From Bacteroidales bacterium (GTDB lineage: Bacteria > Bacteroidota > Bacteroidia > Bacteroidales > UBA932): 28,689 nt of DNA. The notes under the pieces were generated by a model. The model was not told where the DNA came from. It did no database searches and saw only the letters and a program-made list of their open reading frames with translations. The stretch lies in assembly GCA_024401945.1 (NCBI GenBank), contig JAKSKC010000007.1, forward strand, positions 1-28,689, in the 5' to 3' direction. The translations under genes and the position numbers were made by a program. Every line of letters begins with the position of its first letter. Position 1 is the first letter of the stretch. This document shows positions 6,929 through 15,529 of this stretch, piece after piece.

Positions 6929-7575
6929 AAGGAACAGGAACCGCTGTCAACGGGGAAATAATGGAATACATCCGGGACCGTATCATCCCCCAGTACGAGG
7001 ATTTCGACCCCGCACACCGGACAGACCATGTGGACAGCGTGATTCAGGCTGCTCTTGAAATGAGCGGATACTACGATGTGAATGTTGATATTGTGGCTAT
7101 GGCGGCTGCCTGTCACGACTTGGGGCTTGGCGAGGACCGCAAGACTCACCATCTGGTATCCGGAAGAATTATCCGGAATAATACCGACCTGCGCAGGTGG
7201 TTCACCGAGGAGCAGATTGAAACGATTGCCCAGGCTGCTGAAGATCACCGCGCGTCATCGGATTATGAGCCGAGGAGCATCTATGGCAAAATTATTGCAG
7301 AAGCCGACCGTCAGATCGAGCCCCGGACCGTTATCCTCAGGACTGTTCAATATGGACTGGAGCACTATCCTGAGCTGGATAGGGACGGGCACTGGCAAAG
7401 AATGCTGGAACACCTTAACGAGAAATATTCCGAGAGCGGTTACCTGAAGTTATGGATTCCGGAGTCTGCCAACGCCGCCGAACTGGAACGTCTGCGGGAA
7501 ATTATCCGTGACGAGGACAGGCTGCACAGTATTTTTGATGAAATATATAATAAATTACTCTTTGTAGATTTATAA
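6925..7575 (+). CDS. HD-domain phosphohydrolase
   Basis: The protein is 216 residues from ATG 6925. ATG 6913 is an in-frame alternative adding four residues; 6925 was chosen for the ATGA overlap with the upstream stop. The HD signature is visible: HRTDHVDSVI (His31 and His35), AACHDLGLGE (His64-Asp65) and AEDHRASS, which supply the metal ligands of the HD superfamily. Members hydrolyse phosphate esters of nucleotides. No other domain is fused. Linkage with the tRNA-editing protein suggests co-expression but gives no substrate. Confidence 0.85.
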   Translation: MKGTGTAVNGEIMEYIRDRIIPQYEDFDPAHRTDHVDSVIQAALEMSGYYDVNVDIVAMAAACHDLGLGEDRKTHHLVSGRIIRNNTDLRRWFTEEQIETIAQAAEDHRASSDYEPRSIYGKIIAEADRQIEPRTVILRTVQYGLEHYPELDRDGHWQRMLEHLNEKYSESGYLKLWIPESANAAELERLREIIRDEDRLHSIFDEIYNKLLFVDL

Positions 7576-7580
7576 AAGCC

Positions 7581-8018
7581 ATGAAGAAGATCCTTTTAAT
7601 CTTATCCTTGTTCACTCTCTGTGCGTCATCCTGCGACGCGGACGGGAGGAAACAGATCACAAGCATCGACAACCTTCCTTCTGCTGCCCGGCAGACTATC
7701 AGCACGTATTTCGCAAAGAGCAGGGTACTAACTGTAATCAAGGAAACAGAATTGATCGATACGGAATACGAAGTGCGATTGGAAGACGGGGTGGAAATTG
7801 AGTTTGATTCAAATGGCGATTGGAAAAAAATAGATTGCCAACGCGCCGCTGTGCCTGAACAGCTGATTCCTGCCGAAATCCTGAATCAGACAAAGATTTC
7901 CTTTCCTGAAACGGCTGTCGTGGAAATCGTGAAGAAAAGGAAAGGGTTTGATGTCGAACTCAGCAACGGACTCGAATTGGAATTCGACAGCAGATTCAAT
8001 TTCCGGATTGACGATTAG
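7581..8018 (+). CDS. PepSY-like (DUF2874) secreted protein
   Basis: The 145-residue protein starts with a short signal (MKKILLILSLFTLCASSC, possible lipoprotein Cys at 18). The mature part holds two related halves. DTEYEVRLEDGVEIEFDSNGDW is echoed by GFDVELSNGLELEFDSRFNF, each following a helix with a conserved leading P (LPSAARQTI; IPAEILNQTK). This is the hallmark of the PepSY-like family common in Bacteroidota periplasms. Its role is not established; PepSY-type modules are often thought to inhibit proteases or regulate envelope proteins. It follows the HD gene by five bases and faces the HAD gene convergently with only 10 bases between stops. Confidence 0.85.
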   Translation: MKKILLILSLFTLCASSCDADGRKQITSIDNLPSAARQTISTYFAKSRVLTVIKETELIDTEYEVRLEDGVEIEFDSNGDWKKIDCQRAAVPEQLIPAEILNQTKISFPETAVVEIVKKRKGFDVELSNGLELEFDSRFNFRIDD

Positions 8019-8028
8019 ACCTTGCAGA

Positions 8029-9483
8029 CTACCGATCCTTCGCTGAAACCGGCATATCTATGCTGTGGTACCCGCGATAGCTTTCCAGAAACAGGGACGA
8101 ATACCTGTCAAGAACCTGTTTGACGGAAAGCTTTTCCTCTGTCATCTCAGCAAGCTGGTTCTCGTTGTCCTGATTTGCAAACAGTTTTTCCCGGGTGTCA
8201 CCGAAGCGCAGGGTGCTGTTTGAATTCCGGAAGGAACGCATTCCGTTTTCGTCCCTTCCCTGAAGAAGATAGAGCGTATCCCCCGCCTTACGGGCGGATG
8301 CGTAGTTATAATTCAGAGTTTCCTTTTCATACACAGCGACTTCCGCTATAAGGCCGCCTCCATCCGTTATCTTGCGGTCGGCACGGTTGAAGCACACCAC
8401 GGTGCGCAGAGAAGAGAATTCCGTGCAGAAATTGAAATCTCCCGTTGAATCCATAAAGCCGGCAATCGGAGTAGCGCCGTTGTAAAGAGGCGCAATGCTG
8501 TTGATGATAGCCGCCACCTTGCCCGAACCTGCAGTCTGGCTCCCGGTGGCCAGATCGCCCCTTTCCCATCCTTCCCCAGACGGAAATGCCGAATAGCCGG
8601 TAGAGTGGTCATAGGAATTCGTATACAGTCCGTCAGCATCCTGCGATATGGTCATTGCGAGAACCCCGGTACAGTAGTCCCTGAGACCGAAAGCATCGAT
8701 GGCCGCCTCTATCTGGTCTATTCCGGAAGCGGAGCATACCCAGACGTCTATACCGTTCCCGTCGAGGCACTTCCACAGCTCACGAATATTCTCGCTTACC
8801 TGCACGCCCCTGGTCCAGGAGACGCTGACCTGACCGAGTCTTGACGGAAGCCCGGCCGGACTTGTCCAGGTCTCGACGGAAGTCTTGACGGATCCGTATT
8901 TTCTATGGGACGCAAAAGCCAGGTCGTAAACCTGTTTCCGATTCATCCCGCAGAACCAGTAAAGCAGCCAGTTGTAGGAATCGTCAATACTTGCCCATTT
9001 TCCCACCTTGTCGTACATCAGACGCATCTTCGTCGCGAACTCAAGCCACTCAGGGTCCGACTGGACGGTTTCCAGAGATGGCCCGTCCAGTCCTTCGGGA
9101 GTGAACGGCCCATATTTGGCATAAAGCCCGGAATATGCCGACGTTATGTCCTCTATGAAATCTCCGCAGACGGGAGGGGCATTGTCCAGTCCCGTGGAAA
9201 GGGCCTCCGCAAGCTGTTCCGGATCAAGGGCAAAGCTCATTGTCTCCAGCTGATATATCGCCAGCTGCTCCTCGACATCGAAGATGGAACAGGTGTTGTC
9301 GAAATCAAAGACCGCATAGGCATCGCTCATTCCTGCACAATCATCCATAAAGGCGTTGAGCCCCTCACGAACGTCAGGAGCCCAGTCCCGGTGTTGAAGA
9401 TGGGATACGGAACTGTAATTGTCCTTTGAACAGGAAAAAAGGGAAAACAGGACGGCAGCGACAAGAAAGTTGTGGATATTCAT
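8029..9483 (-). CDS. HAD-superfamily phosphatase lipoprotein
   Basis: The 484-residue protein starts at ATG 9483, one base after the OstA-like gene's stop; a longer in-frame start overlapping that gene is less likely. The lipobox LFSC places the lipid Cys at residue 18. HAD motif I is VFDFDNT (nucleophile Asp60, general acid Asp62), motif II is WVCSASG, and the acidic motif IV lies in FMDSTGDFNFCTEF. The arrangement resembles phosphorylcholine-phosphatase-type secreted HAD enzymes. It would act on the periplasmic side or surface on a phosphorylated small molecule or head group. It ends the parvulin-OstA operon. A paralogue's tail is present at 3-125. Confidence 0.85.
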   Translation of the reverse strand: MNIHNFLVAAVLFSLFSCSKDNYSSVSHLQHRDWAPDVREGLNAFMDDCAGMSDAYAVFDFDNTCSIFDVEEQLAIYQLETMSFALDPEQLAEALSTGLDNAPPVCGDFIEDITSAYSGLYAKYGPFTPEGLDGPSLETVQSDPEWLEFATKMRLMYDKVGKWASIDDSYNWLLYWFCGMNRKQVYDLAFASHRKYGSVKTSVETWTSPAGLPSRLGQVSVSWTRGVQVSENIRELWKCLDGNGIDVWVCSASGIDQIEAAIDAFGLRDYCTGVLAMTISQDADGLYTNSYDHSTGYSAFPSGEGWERGDLATGSQTAGSGKVAAIINSIAPLYNGATPIAGFMDSTGDFNFCTEFSSLRTVVCFNRADRKITDGGGLIAEVAVYEKETLNYNYASARKAGDTLYLLQGRDENGMRSFRNSNSTLRFGDTREKLFANQDNENQLAEMTEEKLSVKQVLDRYSSLFLESYRGYHSIDMPVSAKDR

Positions 9484-9484
9484 A

Positions 9485-12313
9485 TCATTCCTCTCCCGGA
9501 AGATCCTCAATAACAGTATTCAGCACTGAACTGCGGTCCTTCTGTCTTTGATATTTCTCGACATATTTGTAAAGGATATCCTGCTCCCTTGATTTTTTTC
9601 TCTGCAGAACTATCCACTGGCGTCTGGTCTTCTTTCTCTGTTTCTCAAGCTCCCTGGCAGCCTTCCTCGCAGCAGCAGCTTCATCCTTTGCCCTGAGTTT
9701 TTCCTCACGCGCCTGACGTGCAGCCTCCTTTGCCTGCGCGGCTGTCTTTCTTGCCTCAGCCTTTTCATCGACAGACTGGGAAACCTGGACTGCCGCCTGG
9801 ACTGCTGCCGCCGTTCCTACAGTTGCAGATACTGCTTCCCCGGCAGATGCAGGCTCCGTCTGAACGGTGGCTTCCTCCTCTATGAACACCGTAGAATCGG
9901 CGATTGCTGATGAATCGGCAAAGGCCTCGAGCACGGACAATGAATCAGGGATTTGCGACAGGTCGGATCCCACAATGACAGCCGTATCCGATTCCACAGC
10001 CAGCGAATCATCCACCGGACTCTCCGTCCCGGCAGGAACCGCCATCTCGACAGTTTCTTCAGCCGCCATCTTCTCTTCCTGCGCCTCCCTTATCTCCGGA
10101 TGTTCCAAACCATACAGGACAGCCTTCATATATCCCGGGAAATATTTCTCCGATATAGGGAATTTTGGCTTGACCTTGAAGAGGTAACGCATTCTTTCCG
10201 GTTTTTTCAGCTCAACCGTGCTGATATCCTCCCTGCCGGCCGGCCTTCTCTCAGGAGACCAGTTGAAACCTGAAAGCTTCCTTTCCGAATCCTTGACCTG
10301 TACGATAGGATATGCATTGTTATCCGTAGCGTCGAAATAGCGGACGTACTGAAGTTCTCCATCCTTGAATGTACCTGTGAGCATCTTCGATTCCACCCTG
10401 TTGACAGTAGCGAATGCCTCGTTTTCCTTGAGGAAGAACAGCAGGGTCGCCCCTCCGAGCGCATCGAATCTTGAAAGTTCCGTTTCCTTGTTGAAGTAGG
10501 CCATAACCTCCACGGACTGTATCTGGTCGAACAGGTTTTCCTCCTCCTGCGTTATGATCATCGCATTGTTCTCGAGAGCGGCCCTGTCAATCGTGCCACC
10601 GCGTATCAAAGCGAACAGGGTGTCGGATGAATACTGCCTGTTCCCTTCGTTCCAGATCATAGGAGCGTTGTAGAAACGGGCAATGGAGTCCAGGTCGGTG
10701 TATTCCAGTGAATCGCAGCATATCTGGATATCTGTTCTGAAGATCTTGACATTCCCCAACGCGTGAAGGAAGCCTATCGCCGTGGTGTCCACCTCCACGG
10801 CAAGCGAATCGGTGACTGCCGTTGAATCAAGCACTGCCATAGAGTCGGGCACTGCCGTTGAATCAAATACCGTCGCGGAGTCAGGCACTGCCGCGGAGTC
10901 GGGCACTGCCGCAGAGTCGGGCACTACCGCAGAGTCGGGCACTGCCGTAGAGTCGGGCAACGCCTCAGAGTCACTTACAGCAGTTGAATCGCCCGGTACG
11001 GCATCAACTGCCTTTCCGACCGCAGGTTCAGTCCCAAGTTCGGGTTTGGCCTTCGTTTCAGGCCTGGCCTCAGGTGCAGCCTCGGCCTTTGTTTCAGGTC
11101 TGGCCTTCGTTTCAGGTTTGGCCTCAGGTGCAGCCTCGGCCTTTGGGGCCGCCGGTGGTGCAGAAGCGGATTTCGCAGGGCCCCGGTTAGCTTTTCCTCC
11201 TTTTTCAGAGGCGCTCTTTTCCGCCGCTGCGGCCGCAGCGGCTGCAGCATTGGCCCTGTAGGTACTTATCGGGTCAGTGGCAAAGAGGGCCAGCCTGGTA
11301 TCCGCCTCCGTAAACAGGGAATCCGGTATCTTGTCCCTGTTGATGGTCTGATATACAAGCTCGTCGGCTCCGCAGTACAACGTATCCTTCTGCCCTTCAC
11401 GCTCCGAACTCATTGCAACCGCAGCCTCATCCCTCATCGTAAGCTGCTTCAGGGCATCCTCATAAAGCATATACTGGGCTACCGCAGCCATATCCCTGCT
11501 CGTATCCAGCATCTGGGCATGGCCCATCATCATCACATCATTAGGACCGCGGTAATAGTACATCGAGTCGCACCATATCTCCTGGGTGCTGCTCATTGCG
11601 TGCACCCTGTCCTCGAAATAGAAGGTCTCCGAAGAACGGTCATACCATCCTTTCCTGGCCGAAAGCATATTTCCCTCCTTCCAGAAATCCACAGGAGAGG
11701 TGAATTTCGCCAACTTGTCGTTGGAAAGGTACTCGAGTTTCTCTGTGGAGAGAAGGACTGAGTCCGTGAACATATTCACCTTTTCGAAGAAGCGGAATTC
11801 CTTGGTGCGGTTGTCATAATTGCCGAAACGGCTCTCTATGACCTGCCCGTCCTCCCCTCTCATCGAAGCTCCGTCACGGAAGACGGCAGAACTGTCCTTG
11901 GTGTTGTAATCCAGATTCTCGGTGCGGAGGACATTGTGCTTGCTGTCCTTCATCTCGACGAGCGAGCCCCTGAACGTCGCCAGATCGATTTCGATATCGT
12001 AATCCAGCTTGTCGCTCGTGAGAACCACATCATCGTGCTTGATGCGCACGTGACCCCACGCGCTGATGACCTTGGTATCCAGGTTCCATAATGCGGTGTC
12101 GCAGGTAAGCGTCATGCCGTTGTGGCTGAAGGTGGCATTCACGGCCTTGCGGAAATTGGACCCGTTCTCCTCCACCTGCTCAAGCTTCAAGGCCTTGATG
12201 AGACGCACAACGTTATCTTCCCTCTTCGGCTTTGTCTTCTGAGCGAACGAAGGAAGAATCACAAGGGCGACGGCAAGCGCCAGAACTATTCGCTTTTGAT
12301 TTTTTCCAGCCAT
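9485..12313 (-). CDS. OstA-like LPS-transport protein with long repetitive insert
   Basis: The protein is 942 residues from ATG 12313; a TTG start at 12334 is possible but lies deep in the upstream gene. A signal peptide ends PSFAQ. Residues of about 30-345 carry OstA/LptA-type beta-jellyroll repeats (GMTLTCDTALWN, GHVRIKHDDVVLTSDKLDYD, and so on). Then comes a low-complexity insert of about 150-170 residues: an Ala run, PETKA repeats, and ten or more x-D-S-x-A-V repeats. A second OstA-like block follows (LGNVKIFRTDIQICCDSLEY onward, to about 720). The tail is Ala/Glu/Lys/Arg-rich and probably helical, then strongly basic (EKQRKKTRRQWIVLQRKK). Bacteroidota OstA-like proteins are thought to help move LPS across the periplasm; the repeat insert and basic tail are unusual. 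It follows the SurA-like gene with a 28-base overlap. Confidence 0.85.
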   Translation of the reverse strand: MAGKNQKRIVLALAVALVILPSFAQKTKPKREDNVVRLIKALKLEQVEENGSNFRKAVNATFSHNGMTLTCDTALWNLDTKVISAWGHVRIKHDDVVLTSDKLDYDIEIDLATFRGSLVEMKDSKHNVLRTENLDYNTKDSSAVFRDGASMRGEDGQVIESRFGNYDNRTKEFRFFEKVNMFTDSVLLSTEKLEYLSNDKLAKFTSPVDFWKEGNMLSARKGWYDRSSETFYFEDRVHAMSSTQEIWCDSMYYYRGPNDVMMMGHAQMLDTSRDMAAVAQYMLYEDALKQLTMRDEAAVAMSSEREGQKDTLYCGADELVYQTINRDKIPDSLFTEADTRLALFATDPISTYRANAAAAAAAAAEKSASEKGGKANRGPAKSASAPPAAPKAEAAPEAKPETKARPETKAEAAPEARPETKAKPELGTEPAVGKAVDAVPGDSTAVSDSEALPDSTAVPDSAVVPDSAAVPDSAAVPDSATVFDSTAVPDSMAVLDSTAVTDSLAVEVDTTAIGFLHALGNVKIFRTDIQICCDSLEYTDLDSIARFYNAPMIWNEGNRQYSSDTLFALIRGGTIDRAALENNAMIITQEEENLFDQIQSVEVMAYFNKETELSRFDALGGATLLFFLKENEAFATVNRVESKMLTGTFKDGELQYVRYFDATDNNAYPIVQVKDSERKLSGFNWSPERRPAGREDISTVELKKPERMRYLFKVKPKFPISEKYFPGYMKAVLYGLEHPEIREAQEEKMAAEETVEMAVPAGTESPVDDSLAVESDTAVIVGSDLSQIPDSLSVLEAFADSSAIADSTVFIEEEATVQTEPASAGEAVSATVGTAAAVQAAVQVSQSVDEKAEARKTAAQAKEAARQAREEKLRAKDEAAAARKAARELEKQRKKTRRQWIVLQRKKSREQDILYKYVEKYQRQKDRSSVLNTVIEDLPGEE
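10806..10990 (-). repeat. 18-bp tandem repeat coding for D-S-x-A-V-x units
   Basis: Ten consecutive 18-bp units, each beginning GAATC or GAGTC on the plus strand (consensus GAGTCGGGCACTGCCGnn), plus a partial eleventh, lie within the OstA-like gene. They encode the hexapeptide repeat around PDSTAV and PDSAAV. Four neighbouring units are nearly identical at DNA level, showing recent expansion. Unit loss or gain keeps the frame. Confidence 0.85.
11048..11155 (-). repeat. 54-bp tandem duplication in the OstA-like gene
   Basis: Two adjacent 54-bp units (11048-11101 and 11102-11155) are nearly identical over about the first 44 bases. They encode the PETKA/EAAPEA-type low-complexity linker. The 54-bp length is a multiple of three, so the frame is preserved. 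Confidence 0.75.
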
Positions 12314-13650
12314 CCCTCGCGGGCGAAATTGCAATCCTTGAAAATAGGGTCTATGACGATGTATGTCTCCTTTACTTTCTTGTCCAGGAAGTCCTGGATA
12401 GCCTTGTACTGCTTGCTGTTCCTCACAACGCCGAGAAGTTCGTTGTAGTCATTCTCAAACGTTGCCGTATGGGCCGGGACTATCTTGTCCAGACGGACGA
12501 TCTTGTATACCAGATGGCCATCGTTGCCCTCGTTGTCCAGGGATGCGATAGGCTCGGAGATCTCCCCCTCCTGCAGGTTCTGCAGCGCCTTGTAGTCCTG
12601 CGGCTTCAGCTGGTCTATGTCAAAGTAGGCCGAACCGGTCGCAGGATTGGCCACCTGACCGCCGTTGGTCCTTGTAGCAGGGTCCTGCGAAAGTGCCTTC
12701 GCCGCTATCTCGAAGGATATCTTCCCGGCCTCGATATCATTCTTCAGGGAATCCAGGATCTCGAATGCAGTATCCTGGTCCTTTGACGAGTAGGACGGTC
12801 TGATGAGGATATGGCGGGCATTGAACATATCACCCTTCTTCTCGATCACCTCGATGAGGTGGAATCCGTCCGGAGTTTCCACCACCTGGGAGATATTGCC
12901 TACCTTCAGGGACATTGCCGCATCTGAAAATGCAGGCCAGAATATCGATTTGGACGTCAATCCCAGCTCCCCTCCCCTTCTGGCACTTCTGGTATCCTCG
13001 GAATACAGTCGGGCGAGAGTCGCGAATTTCTCCCCGTTTATGATTCGCTCGCGCAGCTCCAGAAGTTTCTCCCTGCAGGCCATCGCCGCGGAATCACGGT
13101 TCGGATACACGCATATCTGGCTGAACTTGTACTTGATAGGGACCATCGGGATGTCCTCGACGTTGGAGGTGTCGACGAACTGTTTCACGTCAAATGGAGT
13201 GAGCTCAGGAATCTCGGACGCAATATTCTGCTGTTCCTGCTGTATGAGTGACATATTCTCCAACTGCTGCCTCCAGTTCTGGCGGAGCTTGTAGATAGGC
13301 TTGCCGAAATACTCCACCACATTGTCCTCGCCGCCGAGCGCGCTCTTGAACTGATCCAGCCTCTGGCTCAATTCGGATTCGACCATATCCACATTGATAT
13401 TCAGCGAATCCAGGCGGGCCTGCATAAGGAACAGCTTGCTCTCCATCTGAGATTCGAGGATCGCGCACCTGTCTTCGTCCCCGCTTCCCTGAGCCTTGGA
13501 CATAAAGAGTTCGTTCTCTATGTCGGATATGGTGATCAATTCGTTTCCGATGACTGCTGCCACCTTGTCAACAAGGCCTGACGGATAAGTCTGGGCCGAT
13601 ACGGACGCTGCAAGGCAGATAATAAGGGCAATGGAAAAAATCTTCTTCAT
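12286..13650 (-). CDS. SurA-like periplasmic peptidyl-prolyl isomerase/chaperone
   Basis: The protein is 454 residues from ATG 13650 (a TTG two codons upstream would overlap the preceding stop). A signal peptide ends SVSAQ. The N-terminal chaperone region (about 25-165) starts VDKVAAVIGNELITISDIE, the SurA-N hallmark. Two tandem parvulin (PpiC) domains follow: about 172-277 (FATLARLYSEDTRSARRGGELG, then VVETPDGFHLIEV) and about 282-385 (ARHILIRPSY, SQDPATRTNGGQV). SurA escorts outer-membrane proteins to the BAM complex. It sits two bases after the related lipoprotein gene and overlaps the start of the OstA-like gene, an arrangement that links outer-membrane protein folding with LPS transport in one operon. 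Confidence 0.92.
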   Translation of the reverse strand: MKKIFSIALIICLAASVSAQTYPSGLVDKVAAVIGNELITISDIENELFMSKAQGSGDEDRCAILESQMESKLFLMQARLDSLNINVDMVESELSQRLDQFKSALGGEDNVVEYFGKPIYKLRQNWRQQLENMSLIQQEQQNIASEIPELTPFDVKQFVDTSNVEDIPMVPIKYKFSQICVYPNRDSAAMACREKLLELRERIINGEKFATLARLYSEDTRSARRGGELGLTSKSIFWPAFSDAAMSLKVGNISQVVETPDGFHLIEVIEKKGDMFNARHILIRPSYSSKDQDTAFEILDSLKNDIEAGKISFEIAAKALSQDPATRTNGGQVANPATGSAYFDIDQLKPQDYKALQNLQEGEISEPIASLDNEGNDGHLVYKIVRLDKIVPAHTATFENDYNELLGVVRNSKQYKAIQDFLDKKVKETYIVIDPIFKDCNFAREGWLEKIKSE

Positions 13651-13652
13651 AA

Positions 13653-14492
13653 TCAATAAATGACAAGTTGACGGGACGCAGCGGCATTCTCCAGCAAGTC
13701 CCGTTCCAAACCTTCAATCAACTCCCGTTTTCTCGTAGTAAGGAGGATATCCCTGATCTGGTCTTCGCAGAAATCGAGCGGAGCCACACCGCTTCTGCAT
13801 ATGTCCACGACGTACGCTATCCTCTCGTCCACCCTTTCCGGGGACGTTATCCTTATCCACTTGCCGTTCATCTGCGAAAGCATCGTACCATAGTCGGTCC
13901 CGAACTCCCTGGCCAGGACAACGGCATCCATCCATCGGTCGGAGCTGTCAAAATACCTCAACGCCATGGTCTGGCAGAGTGAATCCAGCTGTCCATACTC
14001 CTCGTAATCCTGCGAGGATATGAGTTTGAGCAGCATATCCTTGTCCGGGGAGTCGTTTATGATATCCAGGAAACGGACCTTGAGTATAGGCCTCTGGAGC
14101 GTGAACACCTTCCTGTGGGCGGAATAATAGTTCCTTACCTGTTCGGAAGTCACCTCAGTATCGAGCCTGGAGCCCACGTAAGCCTGCTCGAACCTGTATT
14201 TCAGCAGGGAACGCCTGTAATCCTCCATCTCCTCGGACAGGTCCTTCTCATCCTTGGACAGGCTGCTCATCGCCAGTTTCTCGAAGAGGATGTCCGAAGC
14301 CCAGGAATTGATGTACTGAAGGGCTATGGCGGCGCTGTCTTCGGGAGTCGTCCCGACGGGGATGTAACCCGCTATCTCGGAGCGGTGGAGCTTTTTGGAC
14401 CCCACCCTGGCCACCACCTCGTCCTCCTGGAGAAAAGCACAGGATGAAAGAACGGCAGCAAAGATGACGATATTTACAATACGCCTGAACAT
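13653..14492 (-). CDS. SurA-N-like lipoprotein lacking an evident parvulin domain
   Basis: The 279-residue protein has a lipoprotein signal (lipobox LSSC, Cys18). The N-terminal segment EDEVVARVGSKKLHRSEIAGYIP is the SurA/PpiC chaperone start, followed by long charged helices (LSKDEKDLSEEMEDYRRSLLKYRFEQAY) and TSEQVRNYYSAHRKVF. I do not see the conserved GG or H residues of an active parvulin domain, so it is probably a chaperone-only member of the family. Runs of PpiC-type genes are typical of Bacteroidota envelope loci. It is the first gene of the leftward operon ending at 8029. Confidence 0.82.
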   Translation of the reverse strand: MFRRIVNIVIFAAVLSSCAFLQEDEVVARVGSKKLHRSEIAGYIPVGTTPEDSAAIALQYINSWASDILFEKLAMSSLSKDEKDLSEEMEDYRRSLLKYRFEQAYVGSRLDTEVTSEQVRNYYSAHRKVFTLQRPILKVRFLDIINDSPDKDMLLKLISSQDYEEYGQLDSLCQTMALRYFDSSDRWMDAVVLAREFGTDYGTMLSQMNGKWIRITSPERVDERIAYVVDICRSGVAPLDFCEDQIRDILLTTRKRELIEGLERDLLENAAASRQLVIY

Positions 14493-14498
14493 AGACTA

Positions 14499-14506
14499 CA
14501 AAGATA
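14499..14506 (-). promoter_or_regulatory. -7 element abutting the SurA-N-like gene start
   Basis: A perfect TATCTTTG lies on the minus strand with only six bases before the ATG at 14492. No clear -33 TTTG is seen at 19-21 bases. The expected transcription start falls on or beside the start codon, implying a leaderless or near-leaderless mRNA. Confidence 0.5.
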
Positions 14507-14519
14507 AGAAAAAGATGAT

Positions 14520-14527
14520 TATATTTG
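14520..14527 (+). promoter_or_regulatory. -7 element abutting the NlpC/P60 gene start
   Basis: A perfect TATATTTG lies five bases before ATG 14533 and has no obvious -33 partner. The start point would coincide with the ATG, so the transcript may be leaderless. It diverges from the -7 element at 14506-14499. Confidence 0.5.
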
Positions 14528-14532
14528 CCCTC

Positions 14533-15477
14533 ATGAAAAGATTCTTGCTTATTGCAGGCCTTGCAGCCGCAAGCCTTGCCCTTTCCGCCCAGACAAAAGA
14601 CAGGGCTGTCGTGGAATTATCCTCCAATCTGATGCGCGAGGAGCCCGGATATGAAGCCGAGAACGGCGACCAGGCCCTGATGGGAACCGTAGTGCGCGTC
14701 AAGGATCACAAGAGCTACTGGACACAGATAGTATCCCCGGAACCGTATACCGCCTGGGCCAACGAAATGGGGCTTGTGGAGATGACGGAAGAGGAAAAGG
14801 ACGCCTACATCGATGCTCCCAAATTCATCTGCATTGCCGAATACACCCATATTTTCAGCGAACCGTCCTCGAAGAGCGACCGGGTATGCGACTTCATAAT
14901 GGGGGACCTTGTCCGCAAGGGAGACGGCCTCAAGCACGGATTCCAGAGCGTAGTCCTTCCTTCCGGAAAGAAGGGCTGGGTCAGGGCGCGTGAGGTTCAG
15001 GACTTCGGCAAGTGGCTGGACAGCAGGGAACTGACCGGCGAAAGCATCGTCAACATGGCCAAGAAGTTCATCGGTGTCCCGTACCTGTGGGGAGGGACAT
15101 CCATCAAGCACGTGGACTGTAGCGGACTGGCCCGCAGCGTGTATTTCATGCACGGCATCCTGCTCCCGAGGAACGCTTCCCAGCAGGCAAAAGTCGGGGA
15201 GGAGATCAAACTGGAGGATGCTGTTCCGGGAGATCTCATCTTCTTCGGAAGGAGCGCGACGGAAGACAAACCTGAGAGGGTTTCACACGTTTCGGTATAC
15301 ATAGGGAACGGGGAGATAATACATTCCTCCCAGATGGTCCGCAGGAATTCCATCGTTCCCGGTACGGACAACTATTACGGAGGGAACATCCTGCACGTCC
15401 GCAGGATACTCACCCACGTGGATGACGGGACAGGCATCGTGAGCATGAAGCGCAGCCCGTTCTATTTCAAACAATAG
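14533..15477 (+). CDS. Secreted NlpC/P60 peptidoglycan hydrolase with SH3-like domains
   Basis: The 314-residue protein has a signal peptide ending LALSAQ (residues 1-20). Two bacterial-SH3-like regions follow (about 22-85 and 95-158, the second ending KGWVRAREV). The NlpC/P60 catalytic domain spans about 165-290. The nucleophile is Cys196 in VDCSGLARS, the catalytic His is His252 in SHVSVYIGNG, and the third residue is probably His264 in EIIHSS. YLWGGTS is the usual preceding motif. Such enzymes cut gamma-D-Glu-diaminopimelate bonds in stem peptides (YkfC type). ATG 14533 was chosen because it gives a clean signal peptide. A start at 14515 would lie upstream of the -7 element. Confidence 0.92.
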   Translation: MKRFLLIAGLAAASLALSAQTKDRAVVELSSNLMREEPGYEAENGDQALMGTVVRVKDHKSYWTQIVSPEPYTAWANEMGLVEMTEEEKDAYIDAPKFICIAEYTHIFSEPSSKSDRVCDFIMGDLVRKGDGLKHGFQSVVLPSGKKGWVRAREVQDFGKWLDSRELTGESIVNMAKKFIGVPYLWGGTSIKHVDCSGLARSVYFMHGILLPRNASQQAKVGEEIKLEDAVPGDLIFFGRSATEDKPERVSHVSVYIGNGEIIHSSQMVRRNSIVPGTDNYYGGNILHVRRILTHVDDGTGIVSMKRSPFYFKQ

Positions 15478-15495
15478 AAAAAAAACTTATCTTTG
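15465..15495 (+). promoter_or_regulatory. Promoter for the small helical protein gene
   Basis: TTTC at 15465-15468 (one mismatch to TTTG) precedes a perfect TATCTTTG at 15488-15495 by exactly 19 bases. The predicted start near 15500 gives a leader of about 30 bases to ATG 15530. The -33 half lies inside the end of the NlpC gene. Confidence 0.6.
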
Positions 15496-15529
15496 CAGCA
15501 CCTGAAAAGGAAAAATTAAATTTTGCATT

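Noticed and set aside
10806..11155. CRISPR-like array
   Set aside because: Units are contiguous, without spacers, and encode an in-frame peptide repeat.
10782..11261. Plus-strand open frame of Ser/Thr/Ala repeats opposite the OstA-like gene
   Set aside because: It is the complement of the low-complexity repeats of a well-supported gene, so the long open frame is a by-product of repeat composition.
14395..14532. Extended N-terminus of the NlpC/P60 gene
   Set aside because: The extension overlaps the divergent SurA-N-like gene and hides the signal peptide. ATG 14533 gives a clean secretion signal.
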